Positions 23,943 through 32,185 of a stretch of 64,000 nucleotides of DNA are shown here, one piece after another. Numbering within the stretch: the stretch's first letter is position 1; the number at the start of each line of letters is the position of its first letter. The translations under genes and the position numbers were made by a program. Source of the stretch: JBFXCS01 sp050181915. GTDB taxonomy: Bacteria > Actinomycetota > Thermoleophilia > Miltoncostaeales > Miltoncostaeaceae. The DNA lies in assembly GCA_050181915.1 (NCBI GenBank), contig JBFXCS010000001.1:1302001-1366000 (forward strand), written 5' to 3'. The notes under the pieces were generated by a model that saw only the letters and a program-made list of their open reading frames with translations, was not told the origin of the DNA and ran no database searches.

Positions 23943-24653
23943 ATGCGCGCCCTGCTGATGCGGACCTGCCTCTCCGACCTGGTCGCCCCGTCGGTGTGGA
24001 GGGCGACCGCGGCCGTGCTGCGGCGCGCGGGCGTCGAGGTGGTCATCCCGCGCCGCCAGACCTGCTGCGGCCAGCCCGGCTGGAGCTCGGGCCACCCCGA
24101 GCAGGCGCGGCCCGTGGCTCGGCAGGCGCTGCGGGCCTTCCGGGGCGACGATCCCGTCATCGTGCCCTCCGGGTCGTGCGCGGCGATGGTGCGCCACGGC
24201 TACCCCGAGCTGTTCGCCGGCAGGCCGGAGGAGGCCGAGGCCAGAGAGATGGCCGACCGCACCGTCGAGCTGTCGCAGTTCCTCGCGCGGCACGGGCTGC
24301 GGCCCCGCCCGCGCGGATCGGGCTCGGTCACCTACCACGACTCGTGCCACATGCTGCGGATCCTCGGCGAGCGGACCAGCCCGCGCGAGGTGATCGCGGG
24401 CGTCGAGGGCGTCGAGCTGCGCGAGATGGAGCAGAGCGACGTGTGCTGCGGCTTCGGCGGCACCTTCAGCGTGAACTTCCCCGAGGTCTCCGGGCGCCTC
24501 GGCGAGGAGAAGGCCCGCAACGCCGCGGCCACCGGCGCCGACGAGCTCGTGGCCTGCGACCTCTCGTGCCTGATGCACATCGTCGGCCGCGCCCGGCGCA
24601 CCGGCGTCGATCTGCGGGCGCGCCACCTGGCCGAGGTGCTGGCCGATGGGTGA
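23943..24653 (+). CDS. lutA: lactate utilization protein LutA (Fe-S oxidoreductase)
   Basis: Subunit of the LutABC complex that oxidises L-lactate to pyruvate. 236 residues with two CCG-type cysteine-rich motifs typical of the glycolate-oxidase/heterodisulfide-reductase family: RRQTCCGQPGWSSGH (about 38-52) and SDVCCGFGGTFSVNFPEVS (about 165-183). SYHDSCHM-like VTYHDSCHMLRILGE and CDLSCLMHI supply further Cys ligands. It overlaps lutB by 8 bp. An FMN-type lactate dehydrogenase is not needed in this system and none is present nearby. Confidence 0.93.
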   Translation: MRALLMRTCLSDLVAPSVWRATAAVLRRAGVEVVIPRRQTCCGQPGWSSGHPEQARPVARQALRAFRGDDPVIVPSGSCAAMVRHGYPELFAGRPEEAEAREMADRTVELSQFLARHGLRPRPRGSGSVTYHDSCHMLRILGERTSPREVIAGVEGVELREMEQSDVCCGFGGTFSVNFPEVSGRLGEEKARNAAATGADELVACDLSCLMHIVGRARRTGVDLRARHLAEVLADG

Positions 24654-26049
24654 GCGGCCCGTGGTCTATCCCGACGCGACCCGGCCACTGCGCGAGCGCA
24701 CGGTCGAGGCGCTCGCCGACACCGAGCTGGGCGGCAACCTGCGCACCGCGGCGGGCAGCTGGAAGACCGGCCGCACCCGCATCGGCGAGGCCCACCCCTT
24801 CGCCGAGATGCGCCTGCGCACGCGGGAGATCCGGCGGGGCAACGTGCGGAACCTGCCGGCCCTGCTCGACCGCCTGGAGGGGAACGTGCGGGCCGCCGGC
24901 GGCGAGGTGGCGCGGGTGTCCGACTCGGACGCCGCCTGCCGGTACATCATCGACCTGGCGGCGGCGCGCGGCGCGTCGCTGATCGCCAAGTCGAAGTCGA
25001 TGGCCACCGAGGAGATCAAGCTCAACGAGTCGATCGAGGAGGCCGGGCTGCGGGTGGTCGAGACCGACCTCGGCGAGTGGATCCTCCAGCTCGCCGGCCA
25101 GCATCCCAGCCACATCATCGCCCCCGCGGTCCACCTCAACCGGGAGCAGGTGCGGGAGCTGTTCATGGAGGAGAGCGGCACCGACCTCCCCACCGGCCGC
25201 GAGGCCCTCGTCGCCCACGCCCGGCGCCGGCTGCGCGAGGTGTTCGCCGCGGCCGACATCGGCATCTCCGGGGTGAACCTCGCCGTCGCCGAGACCGGCA
25301 CCATCTGCGTGGTCGAGAACGAGGGCAACGCCCGCCTGGTCACGGCCCTGCCGCGCATCCACGTCGCCGTGATGGGCATGGAGCGCATCTGCGCCGACTG
25401 GGAGGAGGCCTCCCACATCCTGCAGATCCTGCCCATGGCGGCGATCGGCGACGACGCGGCGGGCTACGTCAACCTCATCACCGGCCCCCGTGCGGCCGAC
25501 GAGGCCGACGGGCCCGAGGAGTTCCACCTCGTGATCCTCGACGGCGGCCGCTCCGCCCTGCGCGGCACCGAGTTCGAGGAGGCGCTCGACTGCATCCGCT
25601 GCGGCGCCTGCCTCTACTCCTGCCCCATGTGGCGCAGCGTCGGCGGCCAGGCGTACGGCTCGCCCTACTCGGGGCCGATCGGCGCGGTGCTGACGCCGCT
25701 GCTCGAGGGCGTCCCCCGGGGGGAGGAGGCCGAGCGGGCCGCCGAGATGCCCTTCCTGTCGTCGCTGTGCGGGGCCTGCCACGAGGCCTGCCCGGCCGGG
25801 ATCCCCCTGCACGACCTGCTGGTGCGCATCCGGGCGCGCGTCACCACCCCCGCGCACAAGCGCGATCGCCTTCGTTTCCGCATGTGGAGTCTCGCCTGGC
25901 GCCATCCCGCGGTGTACGGGGCGACGCGGCGCATCGGCCGGCTCGGGCTGCGGCTGCTGGGGCGCCGCGGCTGGATCGGCCGGCTGCCGGGGCCCGGCGC
26001 CCCCTGGACCGACCAGCGCGACCTGCCGAGCCGGTGGCCGCCGAGATAG
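24646..26049 (+). CDS. lutB: lactate utilization iron-sulfur protein LutB
   Basis: Electron-transfer subunit of LutABC. The N-terminal LUD domain (about 60-300) includes KSKSMATEEIKLNESIEEAG and NVAVAE-like GVNLAVAETGTICVVENEGNAR. Two [4Fe-4S] motifs follow: CIRCGACLYSCP (about 320) and CGACHEACPAGIPL (about 378). The C-terminal tail is basic with an RRIGRLGLRLLGRRG stretch. 467 residues, normal for LutB. Overlaps lutA at the start and lutC at the end, so the three genes form one operon. Confidence 0.94.
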   Translation: MGERPVVYPDATRPLRERTVEALADTELGGNLRTAAGSWKTGRTRIGEAHPFAEMRLRTREIRRGNVRNLPALLDRLEGNVRAAGGEVARVSDSDAACRYIIDLAAARGASLIAKSKSMATEEIKLNESIEEAGLRVVETDLGEWILQLAGQHPSHIIAPAVHLNREQVRELFMEESGTDLPTGREALVAHARRRLREVFAAADIGISGVNLAVAETGTICVVENEGNARLVTALPRIHVAVMGMERICADWEEASHILQILPMAAIGDDAAGYVNLITGPRAADEADGPEEFHLVILDGGRSALRGTEFEEALDCIRCGACLYSCPMWRSVGGQAYGSPYSGPIGAVLTPLLEGVPRGEEAERAAEMPFLSSLCGACHEACPAGIPLHDLLVRIRARVTTPAHKRDRLRFRMWSLAWRHPAVYGATRRIGRLGLRLLGRRGWIGRLPGPGAPWTDQRDLPSRWPPR

Positions 26050-26618
26050 AGGACCTCGCCGAGGCGCTGATCGCCAACCTCACCCGCCGCCGCGGCGGCG
26101 GGTCGGTCCACCCGCGGGCCGAGATCGCCGCGGCCGCGGTGGCCACGGCGCGGGAATGGGGCATCGAGCGCGCGCTGCTCGCGGCCGACCCGCTGCTGGA
26201 GCAGACCGGCGTGCGCGACGGCCTGGGCGAGGACGGGCTGGAGCTGCTGGCCTGGCCGGACGGCCGCGGCCGCGGCTGGCGCGAGCTGCTGGGACTCGAG
26301 GGCCCGGCCGCGACGATGGGGGTCACCGCCCCCGCCCTCGGCGTGGCCGAGCGCGGCACCCTGGTGCTGGAGACGAGCGCGGCCCACGGACGCTCGATCG
26401 ACGTCGTGAGCATGTACCACCTCGCCGTGCTGCCGGCGTCGCGGATCCGCCGCACCCTGGCGGAGGCGATGGCCGAGACCTACGCCCCCGGACGGCGCCG
26501 GCCGTCGGCGGTCTCGCTGGTGTCGGCGCCCAGCCGCACCTCGGACATCGAGAAGATCTCGACGCTCGGCGCCCACGGCTCGGTGGGCGTCCACCTGCTG
26601 GTGATCGAGGACATGTGA
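26034..26618 (+). CDS. lutC: lactate utilization protein LutC (LUD domain)
   Basis: Third LutABC component. A GTG at 26034, 16 bp inside the end of lutB, gives 194 residues starting VAAEIEDLAEALIANLTRR. LUD-domain features include TAPALGVAERGTLVLETSAAHGRS, the turn LAVLPASRIRRTLAEAMAE and the C-terminal PSRTSDIEKISTLGAHGSV, which is the family's most conserved block. It converges with smpB, whose stop is 50 bp further on. Confidence 0.9.
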   Translation: MAAEIEDLAEALIANLTRRRGGGSVHPRAEIAAAAVATAREWGIERALLAADPLLEQTGVRDGLGEDGLELLAWPDGRGRGWRELLGLEGPAATMGVTAPALGVAERGTLVLETSAAHGRSIDVVSMYHLAVLPASRIRRTLAEAMAETYAPGRRRPSAVSLVSAPSRTSDIEKISTLGAHGSVGVHLLVIEDM

Positions 26619-26667
26619 CTCGGCCGGCGGGGAGGCCGCAGGCCGCGGCCCCTGAGACGCGTACCGG

Positions 26668-27162
26668 TCAGCGCCTGCGGGCGGCCTTTATCGCGCGGTC
26701 GGCCTCGCGGCGGGCGTCGCGCTCGGCGATCGACCGGCGCTTGTCGTAGAGCGTCTTGCCGCGACCGAGGCCCAGCTCCAGCTTCGCCCGCCCCTCCTTG
26801 AAGTAGAGGCGCAGCGGCACCAGCGCCAGGCCCTTCTCGGCCAGGGCCTGGCCGAGCCGCTCGATCTCGCGCCGGTGCAGCAGCAGCTTGCGGGTGCGCA
26901 TGGGATCGTGGCCGGCGTAGCCCGCGTTCTCGTAGTCGGGGAAGTGGGCCCCGATCAGATAGGCCTCGCCGCCGCGGATCTGCACGTAGGCGTCCGAGAT
27001 CGTCGCGCCGCGCTCGCGGATGCCCTTCACCTCGCTGCCCTGCAGGGCGAGGCCCGCCTCGAAGCGCTCCACGATCGCGTACTCGTGCAGGGCCCGCCGG
27101 TTCTGGGCGACGTCGCGGAAGCGCTCGTCCCTCGCGCCCGTGTTCTTCTTCTTCGCGGCCAT
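26668..27162 (-). CDS. smpB: tmRNA-binding protein SmpB
   Basis: Binds tmRNA and mimics an anticodon stem in the empty A site. 164 residues with the OB-barrel motifs YAIVERFEAGLALQGSEVKGIR, HFPDYENAGYAGHDPMRTRKLLLHR and LVPLRLYFKEGRAKLELGLGRGKTLYDKR. The basic C-terminal tail (DARREADRAIKAARRR) is the part that enters the mRNA channel. It lies 13 bp downstream of rnr; its RNA partner ssrA is 2.8 kb away on the same strand. Confidence 0.97.
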   Translation of the reverse strand: MAAKKKNTGARDERFRDVAQNRRALHEYAIVERFEAGLALQGSEVKGIRERGATISDAYVQIRGGEAYLIGAHFPDYENAGYAGHDPMRTRKLLLHRREIERLGQALAEKGLALVPLRLYFKEGRAKLELGLGRGKTLYDKRRSIAERDARREADRAIKAARRR

Positions 27163-27175
27163 GGGACGCGGGATG

Positions 27176-28969
27176 CTAGCGCGGGCGGCCGCGGCGCTCC
27201 CGCCGGCCGCCCGGTCCGACGCCCGCGGGACGCCGCACGGCCGACGACGGCTCCAGCTCCACCCGGCCGCGCAGCGGCTCGATACGCACCGCCCGCACGC
27301 CCACCGGGTCGCCCAGCCGGATGCGCCGGCCGCCGCGGTCGCCCACCAGCATCACGCCGAGCGGATCGGCCCGGTAGTGGTCCTCCTCCAGGCGCCGGGA
27401 CGGCAGGAAGCCCGTGAAGACGCCCTCCATCTCGACGAACAGCCCCGCGTCGATGACGCCGACGACCGTGCCCTCGAGCTCGCCCTCCCACCCGTCCCGG
27501 TCGAGCCTGTCGCGCAGCAGCATCGCCGCGCAGATGTCGTCGGCCCTCCGCTCGACGGTCGCCGCGGCGCGCTCGGTGGCCGAGCAGTGGTCGGCGGCGG
27601 CGGCGAGCTCGGCGCCCTCCGGGCCGGGGTCGGCGAGGCCCAGGGCGTCGAGCAGGCCGCGGTGCACGAGCAGGTCGGGGTAGCGCCGGATGGGCGACGT
27701 GAAGTGCAGGTAGGCGGCGCTGGCCAGGCCGGAGTGGGTCGGCGCGTCCGGGGAGTAGTGGGCCTGGCGCAGGGTGCGCAGCACCAGCGACCACAGCGCG
27801 TCGCCGCCGGCGCCGCCCGCGGCCAGGTGGCGGGCGACGGCGGCCGCGGCGCCCGAGCCGGCGGCGCGGCGCTGCGCCGGGCCCATCGGGCCGTCCGGCA
27901 GCGGCGGGGTCGCGACCCCCAGCTCCTCCAGCTGCGCGTAGAGCATCTCGATGCGCCCCTGGGCGGGGTCGTCGTGGTGACGGAACACCGTGGGCCTGCC
28001 GCGCGCGATGAGGTAGCGGGCGACCGCCTCGTTGGCCGCGATCATGCACTCCTCGACCAGGGAGTGGGCCGGCGTCTGGCCCTCGCGGCGGATCGACGCC
28101 ACCCGGTCGCCGTCGAAGGCCACGACCGGCTCGGCCGACGACGCCTCGAGGGCGCCGCGGGCGATGCGGCGCCCGCGGAGGGCGGCGGCGAGCCTCGCCG
28201 CCAGCGCGAGGTCGGCCTCGAGAGCGCCGTCGCCGAGGCTGCCGCCGGCCTGGAGCGCGTCCACCTGGGGATAGGTGAGCCGCCGCTCGGAGCGGATCAG
28301 CGAGCGCGAGAAGCGCGTCTCCCCCACCTCGCCGTCCGGGCCGATCACCAGCTCGGCCGTCACCACGGCCCGGTCCACCCCGGGGCGCAGGCTGCACAGG
28401 TCGGACGACAGGCGGTGCGGCAGCATCGGATCGACCGCCCCGGGCACGTACACCGAGTTGCCGCGCCGCGCCGCCTCGCGATCGATCTCGCCGCCCGCCG
28501 CCACGAAGCGCGACACGTCGGCGATGTGCACCCACAGCCGCGCCGCGCCTCCCTCCTGCGGCGCCACTGCGATCGCGTCGTCGTGGTCCTTCGCGCCCTC
28601 GGGATCGATGGTGATGACGCGCCGGTCGCGCAGATCGCGGCGGCCGCGGTCGCCGGCCGCCGCGCCCTCGCGCAGGGCGTCGGCCTCCTCCTCGACCGCC
28701 CGGGGGAAGGGGCGCCCGAGGCCCTCCGACACCAGCAGGGCCCGCAGCGCCGCCGCCGGCGAGCGCGCCGGGCCGTGGACCGCCGTCACGCGGCCGGCGC
28801 GGCCGCGCATCGTCACCGTGACCAGGTCGCCGATCCGGGCCGAGCCGCGCGCGCCCTTCGCCAGGGTGATGCGCGGGCCGGCCTCGAAGGCGGGCTGGGC
28901 GGCCGCCCCGCGGCCGGCCCCGACCATCTCGGCCACGATCACCGCCCCCGGGCCCCCGCGCGCGCTCAC
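27176..28969 (-). CDS. rnr: RNase R/RNase II-family 3'-5' exoribonuclease
   Basis: Processive 3'-5' exonuclease that degrades structured RNA and, with tmRNA-SmpB, non-stop mRNA. The RNB catalytic motif is intact: VITIDPEGAKDHDDAIAV with its metal-binding Asp cluster (about 117-134). LPHRLSSDLCSLRPGVDR and FTSPIRRYPDLLVHR (about 432) are family hallmarks. An S1 RNA-binding domain occupies about 505-575, followed by a basic tail. At 597 residues it is short for RNase R, lacking one of the N-terminal cold-shock domains. The GTG overlaps the protease stop (GTGA); smpB follows. Confidence 0.92.
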   Translation of the reverse strand: MSARGGPGAVIVAEMVGAGRGAAAQPAFEAGPRITLAKGARGSARIGDLVTVTMRGRAGRVTAVHGPARSPAAALRALLVSEGLGRPFPRAVEEEADALREGAAAGDRGRRDLRDRRVITIDPEGAKDHDDAIAVAPQEGGAARLWVHIADVSRFVAAGGEIDREAARRGNSVYVPGAVDPMLPHRLSSDLCSLRPGVDRAVVTAELVIGPDGEVGETRFSRSLIRSERRLTYPQVDALQAGGSLGDGALEADLALAARLAAALRGRRIARGALEASSAEPVVAFDGDRVASIRREGQTPAHSLVEECMIAANEAVARYLIARGRPTVFRHHDDPAQGRIEMLYAQLEELGVATPPLPDGPMGPAQRRAAGSGAAAAVARHLAAGGAGGDALWSLVLRTLRQAHYSPDAPTHSGLASAAYLHFTSPIRRYPDLLVHRGLLDALGLADPGPEGAELAAAADHCSATERAAATVERRADDICAAMLLRDRLDRDGWEGELEGTVVGVIDAGLFVEMEGVFTGFLPSRRLEEDHYRADPLGVMLVGDRGGRRIRLGDPVGVRAVRIEPLRGRVELEPSSAVRRPAGVGPGGRRERRGRPR

Positions 28970-30141
28970 CCGGCGGCCGCCGCCAGCCGCTCGGCGCGCC
29001 GCAGCGCCTCGTCGACGCCGGGCGTGTGGGGATCGTCCACCGCCTTCACCGCGGGCGGCAGACCGCGCTTGGCGAGGTCGTAGCCGCTCGGGGTGAGGTA
29101 GCGGGCGGTGGTGAGCTTGAGGGCCCCGCCGTCGCGCAGCACCACCGTGCTCTGCACCAGGGCCTTGCCGAAGGTGTGCTCGCCGACCAGCTCGCCGCGC
29201 TTCGCGTCGCGCAGCGCCCCGGCGACGATCTCGCTGGCGCTGGCGCTGTTGCGGTCGACCAGCACGAACAGCGGCAGGTCGCCCGCCACCGGCTCGCCGT
29301 CGGTGCGGAAGGTGTGCTCGGGGGAGTGCTCGCCCTTGGTCGTGACCACCGGCGAGTCGTCCGGCAGGAAGGCCCCCGCCACGCCCACGGCCTCGGTGAC
29401 GAGGCCGCCCGGGTCGCCCCGCAGGTCCAGGATCAGGGCCGACACGCCCTTGCCGCGCTGGGCCCGGATCGCGTCGCGGAGGTCGTCGGCCGCCCCGCGC
29501 GTGAACTGGCCGAGCGCCAGGTAGCCGATGCGCGCCCCGCCCGAGGCGATGATGCGGCTCGTGACCGGCGGGATGAGCACCCGGGCGCGCTCGATGGTGA
29601 GCACGCGCGGCCGGGCGTCGCCGGTCGCGACGCCCAGCCGCACGCTCGAGCCCTCGGGGCCGCGGATGCCGGCGACGAAGCCGTTCATCGCCTCGGCGCT
29701 GACCGACTCCGGCAGGTCCTTGCCGTCGATCGAGGTGACGTGGTCGCCGACCCGCACCCCCGCCTTCGCCGCCGGGCCGCCCGGGAAGGTGCGCGTGATG
29801 ACGATCCGGCCGCCGCGCAGGGCCACCTGGATCCCCACGCCGACGTACGCCCCCTCGTTGTGGTCGCGCAGGGCCTTCAGCTCGTCCGGATCGAGGTAGT
29901 CCGTGTACGGGTCCCGGAGCGAGTCGACGATCGCCTGCACCGAGGTGCGGTCGAGCTTCGTCGCGTCGACGGGGACGTAGTAGTCGTCCCTGAGGGTGCG
30001 CAGCACCTGCGAGGTGAGGTCCTCGCCGCTGTTGCCGAGCAGGAACCCCCGCAGCGGGTCGGACAGGCGCGTCAGGCCGGTGGCCTCCGCATGGCCGCCG
30101 ACGACGACGCCGGCGACGAACACGCCGAAGACCACGACCAC
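28966..30141 (-). CDS. S41 carboxyl-terminal processing protease
   Basis: Exported, membrane-anchored serine protease of the CtpA/Prc family. A hydrophobic anchor at the N-terminus is followed by a cap helix region (about 40-85), a PDZ domain (about 95-175, GIQVALRGGRIVITRTFPGGPA) and the S41 core with the Ser-Lys dyad: Ser in VLVDRNSASASEIVAGAL (about 282) and Lys in GEHTFGKALVQS (about 308). The first ATG/GTG-type start is GTG 30141, but in-frame upstream codons read LRRLLASIAT, a natural basic n-region, so translation may begin earlier at a rare codon. It lies in the ftsEX-protease-rnr-smpB run. Confidence 0.9.
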   Translation of the reverse strand: MVVVFGVFVAGVVVGGHAEATGLTRLSDPLRGFLLGNSGEDLTSQVLRTLRDDYYVPVDATKLDRTSVQAIVDSLRDPYTDYLDPDELKALRDHNEGAYVGVGIQVALRGGRIVITRTFPGGPAAKAGVRVGDHVTSIDGKDLPESVSAEAMNGFVAGIRGPEGSSVRLGVATGDARPRVLTIERARVLIPPVTSRIIASGGARIGYLALGQFTRGAADDLRDAIRAQRGKGVSALILDLRGDPGGLVTEAVGVAGAFLPDDSPVVTTKGEHSPEHTFRTDGEPVAGDLPLFVLVDRNSASASEIVAGALRDAKRGELVGEHTFGKALVQSTVVLRDGGALKLTTARYLTPSGYDLAKRGLPPAVKAVDDPHTPGVDEALRRAERLAAAAG

Positions 30142-30250
30142 CGTGGCGATGGATGCGAGGAGCCGGCGCAGGGGAAGGATGATACGCGCGGGCGGGCGGC
30201 CGTCGGGCGGGCCGGGTACGCCGCCGCCGGGCCCGTCCCGGGCCGGGCTC

Positions 30251-31141
30251 TCAGACCTTGAGGAAGCGGCGCAGGGTGATGCCGCTGCCGAGCGCGCCGA
30301 CGAAGGCGCCCGAGACGACCAGCAGCAGCCCCAGCAGGGGGAAGCCGATGGTGGTCGCCTGATCGCGCGTCAGCGCGCTGCTGGCCTGGTCGATCCAGTT
30401 GTCGACCACCGTGATCTTCACGGCCCAGAGCAGGAGCACCGACAGGACGGCCCCCACCAGCCCGCAGATGATCCCCTCGATCACGAACGGCCAGCGGATG
30501 AACCAGTTGGTCGCGCCCACCAGCTTCATCACCTCCACCTCGCGGCGGCGGGCGAAGATCGACAGGCGGATCGTGTTGCCGATCAGCAGGATCGAGGCGA
30601 CGAGCAGGATCAGGATGAGGCCCAGGCCCGCCCACTGGATGAAGCGCGCGACGGTGAGCAGGCGGTCGGTGGTGCCGCCGCCGTCGGAGACGCCCTGCTC
30701 CTTGTCGATCGCCGGGTCGTTCCTCAGCGCCGCCACGATCTCGTCGGAGCGCTCGGCGTCGGTCGGCGTGATCTTGAAGTTCGCCGGCAGCGGGTTGCTG
30801 GTGAGCGCCTCGAGGATCGTGGGGTCCTTCAGGCGGCCCCGCAGCTCCTTCAGCGCATCCTCCTTGGTGAGGTAGGTGAAGTCGCGGACGAGGCCCTCGT
30901 CCTTGAGCCTCTCGATGCGGTTCTGGAGCTCGGTCTTCTGCGCGACGGTGGCGTCGTCGGAGACGTAGGCCCGCACGTCGATGCGGTTCTTCTGCGAGTC
31001 CACCGTCGACTGCACGTAGAGGAAGCTCGGGATGAAGGCGCCGAGGATGAACACCGCGATCAGCACCGTGACGGTCGCCGCGACCGACACCGCCGCGTTC
31101 GCCCTGATCGACCGCAGCGCCTCCTTCAGGAAGAAGCTCAG
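30251..31141 (-). CDS. ftsX: cell-division protein FtsX
   Basis: Polytopic partner of FtsE that transmits ATP-driven movement to peptidoglycan hydrolases at the septum. Four helices are visible, with a large extracytoplasmic loop between the first two (about 60-175, DVRAYVSDDATVAQKTELQN) and the permease motif RREVEVMKLVGATNWFIRWPF (about 205-225). The first GTG (31090) would cut off the conserved amphipathic start. The frame upstream reads LSFFLKEALRSIRANAAV, the normal FtsX N-terminus. A CTG at 31141, overlapping the ftsE stop as CTGA and preceded by GAGGGT, is the best start. Confidence 0.9.
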   Translation of the reverse strand: MSFFLKEALRSIRANAAVSVAATVTVLIAVFILGAFIPSFLYVQSTVDSQKNRIDVRAYVSDDATVAQKTELQNRIERLKDEGLVRDFTYLTKEDALKELRGRLKDPTILEALTSNPLPANFKITPTDAERSDEIVAALRNDPAIDKEQGVSDGGGTTDRLLTVARFIQWAGLGLILILLVASILLIGNTIRLSIFARRREVEVMKLVGATNWFIRWPFVIEGIICGLVGAVLSVLLLWAVKITVVDNWIDQASSALTRDQATTIGFPLLGLLLVVSGAFVGALGSGITLRRFLKV

Positions 31142-31998
31142 GAGTCGACCCTCGCGTAGCGGGCCTGGCGCTGGTCGCGCACCAGCTTGCCGCCCTCGAG
31201 CGCGATGACGCGCATCTGCATCTTGTCGACCATCTCGCGGTCGTGCGTCGCCATGATGACCGTGGTGCCGGTGCGGTTGATGCGGTAGAGCAGCTGCATG
31301 ATGCCGATCGAGGTCTCGGGGTCGAGGTTCCCGGTCGGCTCGTCCGCGATCAGGAGGCGCGGATGGTTGACGAACGAGCGCGCGATCGAGACGCGCTGCT
31401 GCTCGCCGCCCGACAGCTCGTTGGGGTACCGGTCGGCCTTCTCGGAGAGCCCCACCAGGTTGAGGATCTCGGGCACCTTGCGCCGCGTGTTGCGGTTGCT
31501 CTCGCCGATCACCTGCAGCGCGTAGGCCACGTTCTCGTAGACGGTGCGGGTGGAGAGCAGCTTGAAGTCCTGGAACACGCAGCCGATGGAGCGGCGCAGG
31601 TAGGGCACCTTCGAGCGGCGCAGGCTCTGCAGGTTGCGGCCGCCCACCGTGATCGAGCCGTCCGTGGGGTCGAGCTCGCGGATGAGCAGGCGGATGAAGG
31701 TCGACTTGCCCGAGCCGGAGGGCCCGACCAAGAACACGAACTCACCGCTCTCGATCGACAGCGACAGGTCGTCGATGGCCACCGCCCCCGGCGCGTACGC
31801 CTTGCTGACGTGGTCGAAGATGACCATCGGGCCGTCGCCGGGGCGCAGCATGGAGCGCCGGTCCGAGCGGGTGATCGCGGCGGTGCCGCGCTCGCGGGCC
31901 CGCCGGCGGGCCGCGGCGCGCGCGGCGCGGCGCTCGTCCGCGGCGGACCGGGGCGCCTCGTGCGCGGGAGTAGGTGTCGTGGTGTCGTCGATGCTCAT
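31138..31998 (-). CDS. ftsE: cell-division ATP-binding protein FtsE
   Basis: ABC ATPase of the FtsEX complex. Core from about residue 58 (MVIFDHVSKAYAPGAVAIDDLSL) with Walker A GPSGSGKST, Q-loop CVFQDFKLL, signature LSGGEQQR, Walker B LLIADEPTGNLD and H-loop ATHD. About 57 residues of charged, Ala/Arg-rich sequence precede the core if the ATG at 31998 is used; an internal ATG at the core is an alternative start. An exact -35/-10 promoter lies about 95 bp upstream. Confidence 0.95.
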   Translation of the reverse strand: MSIDDTTTPTPAHEAPRSAADERRAARAAARRRARERGTAAITRSDRRSMLRPGDGPMVIFDHVSKAYAPGAVAIDDLSLSIESGEFVFLVGPSGSGKSTFIRLLIRELDPTDGSITVGGRNLQSLRRSKVPYLRRSIGCVFQDFKLLSTRTVYENVAYALQVIGESNRNTRRKVPEILNLVGLSEKADRYPNELSGGEQQRVSIARSFVNHPRLLIADEPTGNLDPETSIGIMQLLYRINRTGTTVIMATHDREMVDKMQMRVIALEGGKLVRDQRQARYARVDS

Positions 31999-32092
31999 GG
32001 TCAGAACCAGCGGCGTGACAGACGGGGGAGCCGGGCTGCGGCCGAGGCCGCGATGACGTTCCGCGAGCGGCTCCACTCCCGTGGGCGCAGGG

Positions 32093-32122
32093 AGGGTATC
32101 CGCACGCCGAGGGTCAAGTCAA
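32093..32122 (-). promoter_or_regulatory. housekeeping-type promoter for ftsEX (TTGACT-18-TACCCT)
   Basis: -35 TTGACT (32117-32122), an 18-bp spacer and -10 TACCCT (32093-32098). This is the clearest sigma70-type promoter found here. It gives an mRNA leader of about 90 nt before the ATG at 31998. Confidence 0.6.
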
Positions 32123-32161
32123 TCCGAGGAAATCGCCGGAAATGCCCGTCGAACGCTGCGG

Positions 32162-32184
32162 GGGTGGGTTTCGACGCCCCACCC
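32162..32184 (-). terminator. hairpin just after prfB
   Basis: GGGTGGG (32162-32168), a 9-nt loop, then CCCACCC (32178-32184), immediately past the prfB stop at 32186. No U-run follows. It separates prfB from the ftsE promoter. Confidence 0.5.
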
Positions 32185-32185
32185 G

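Noticed and set aside
23757..24626. Long minus-strand open frame across the ssrA region and lutA
   Set aside because: It is the antisense shadow of lutA, and its end reads through the tmRNA in a frame other than the tag frame. It has no domain and no ribosome-binding site.
26619..26667. GC-rich fold between lutC and smpB as a bidirectional terminator
   Set aside because: The stem is interrupted and no U-run is present on either strand, so it was not listed.
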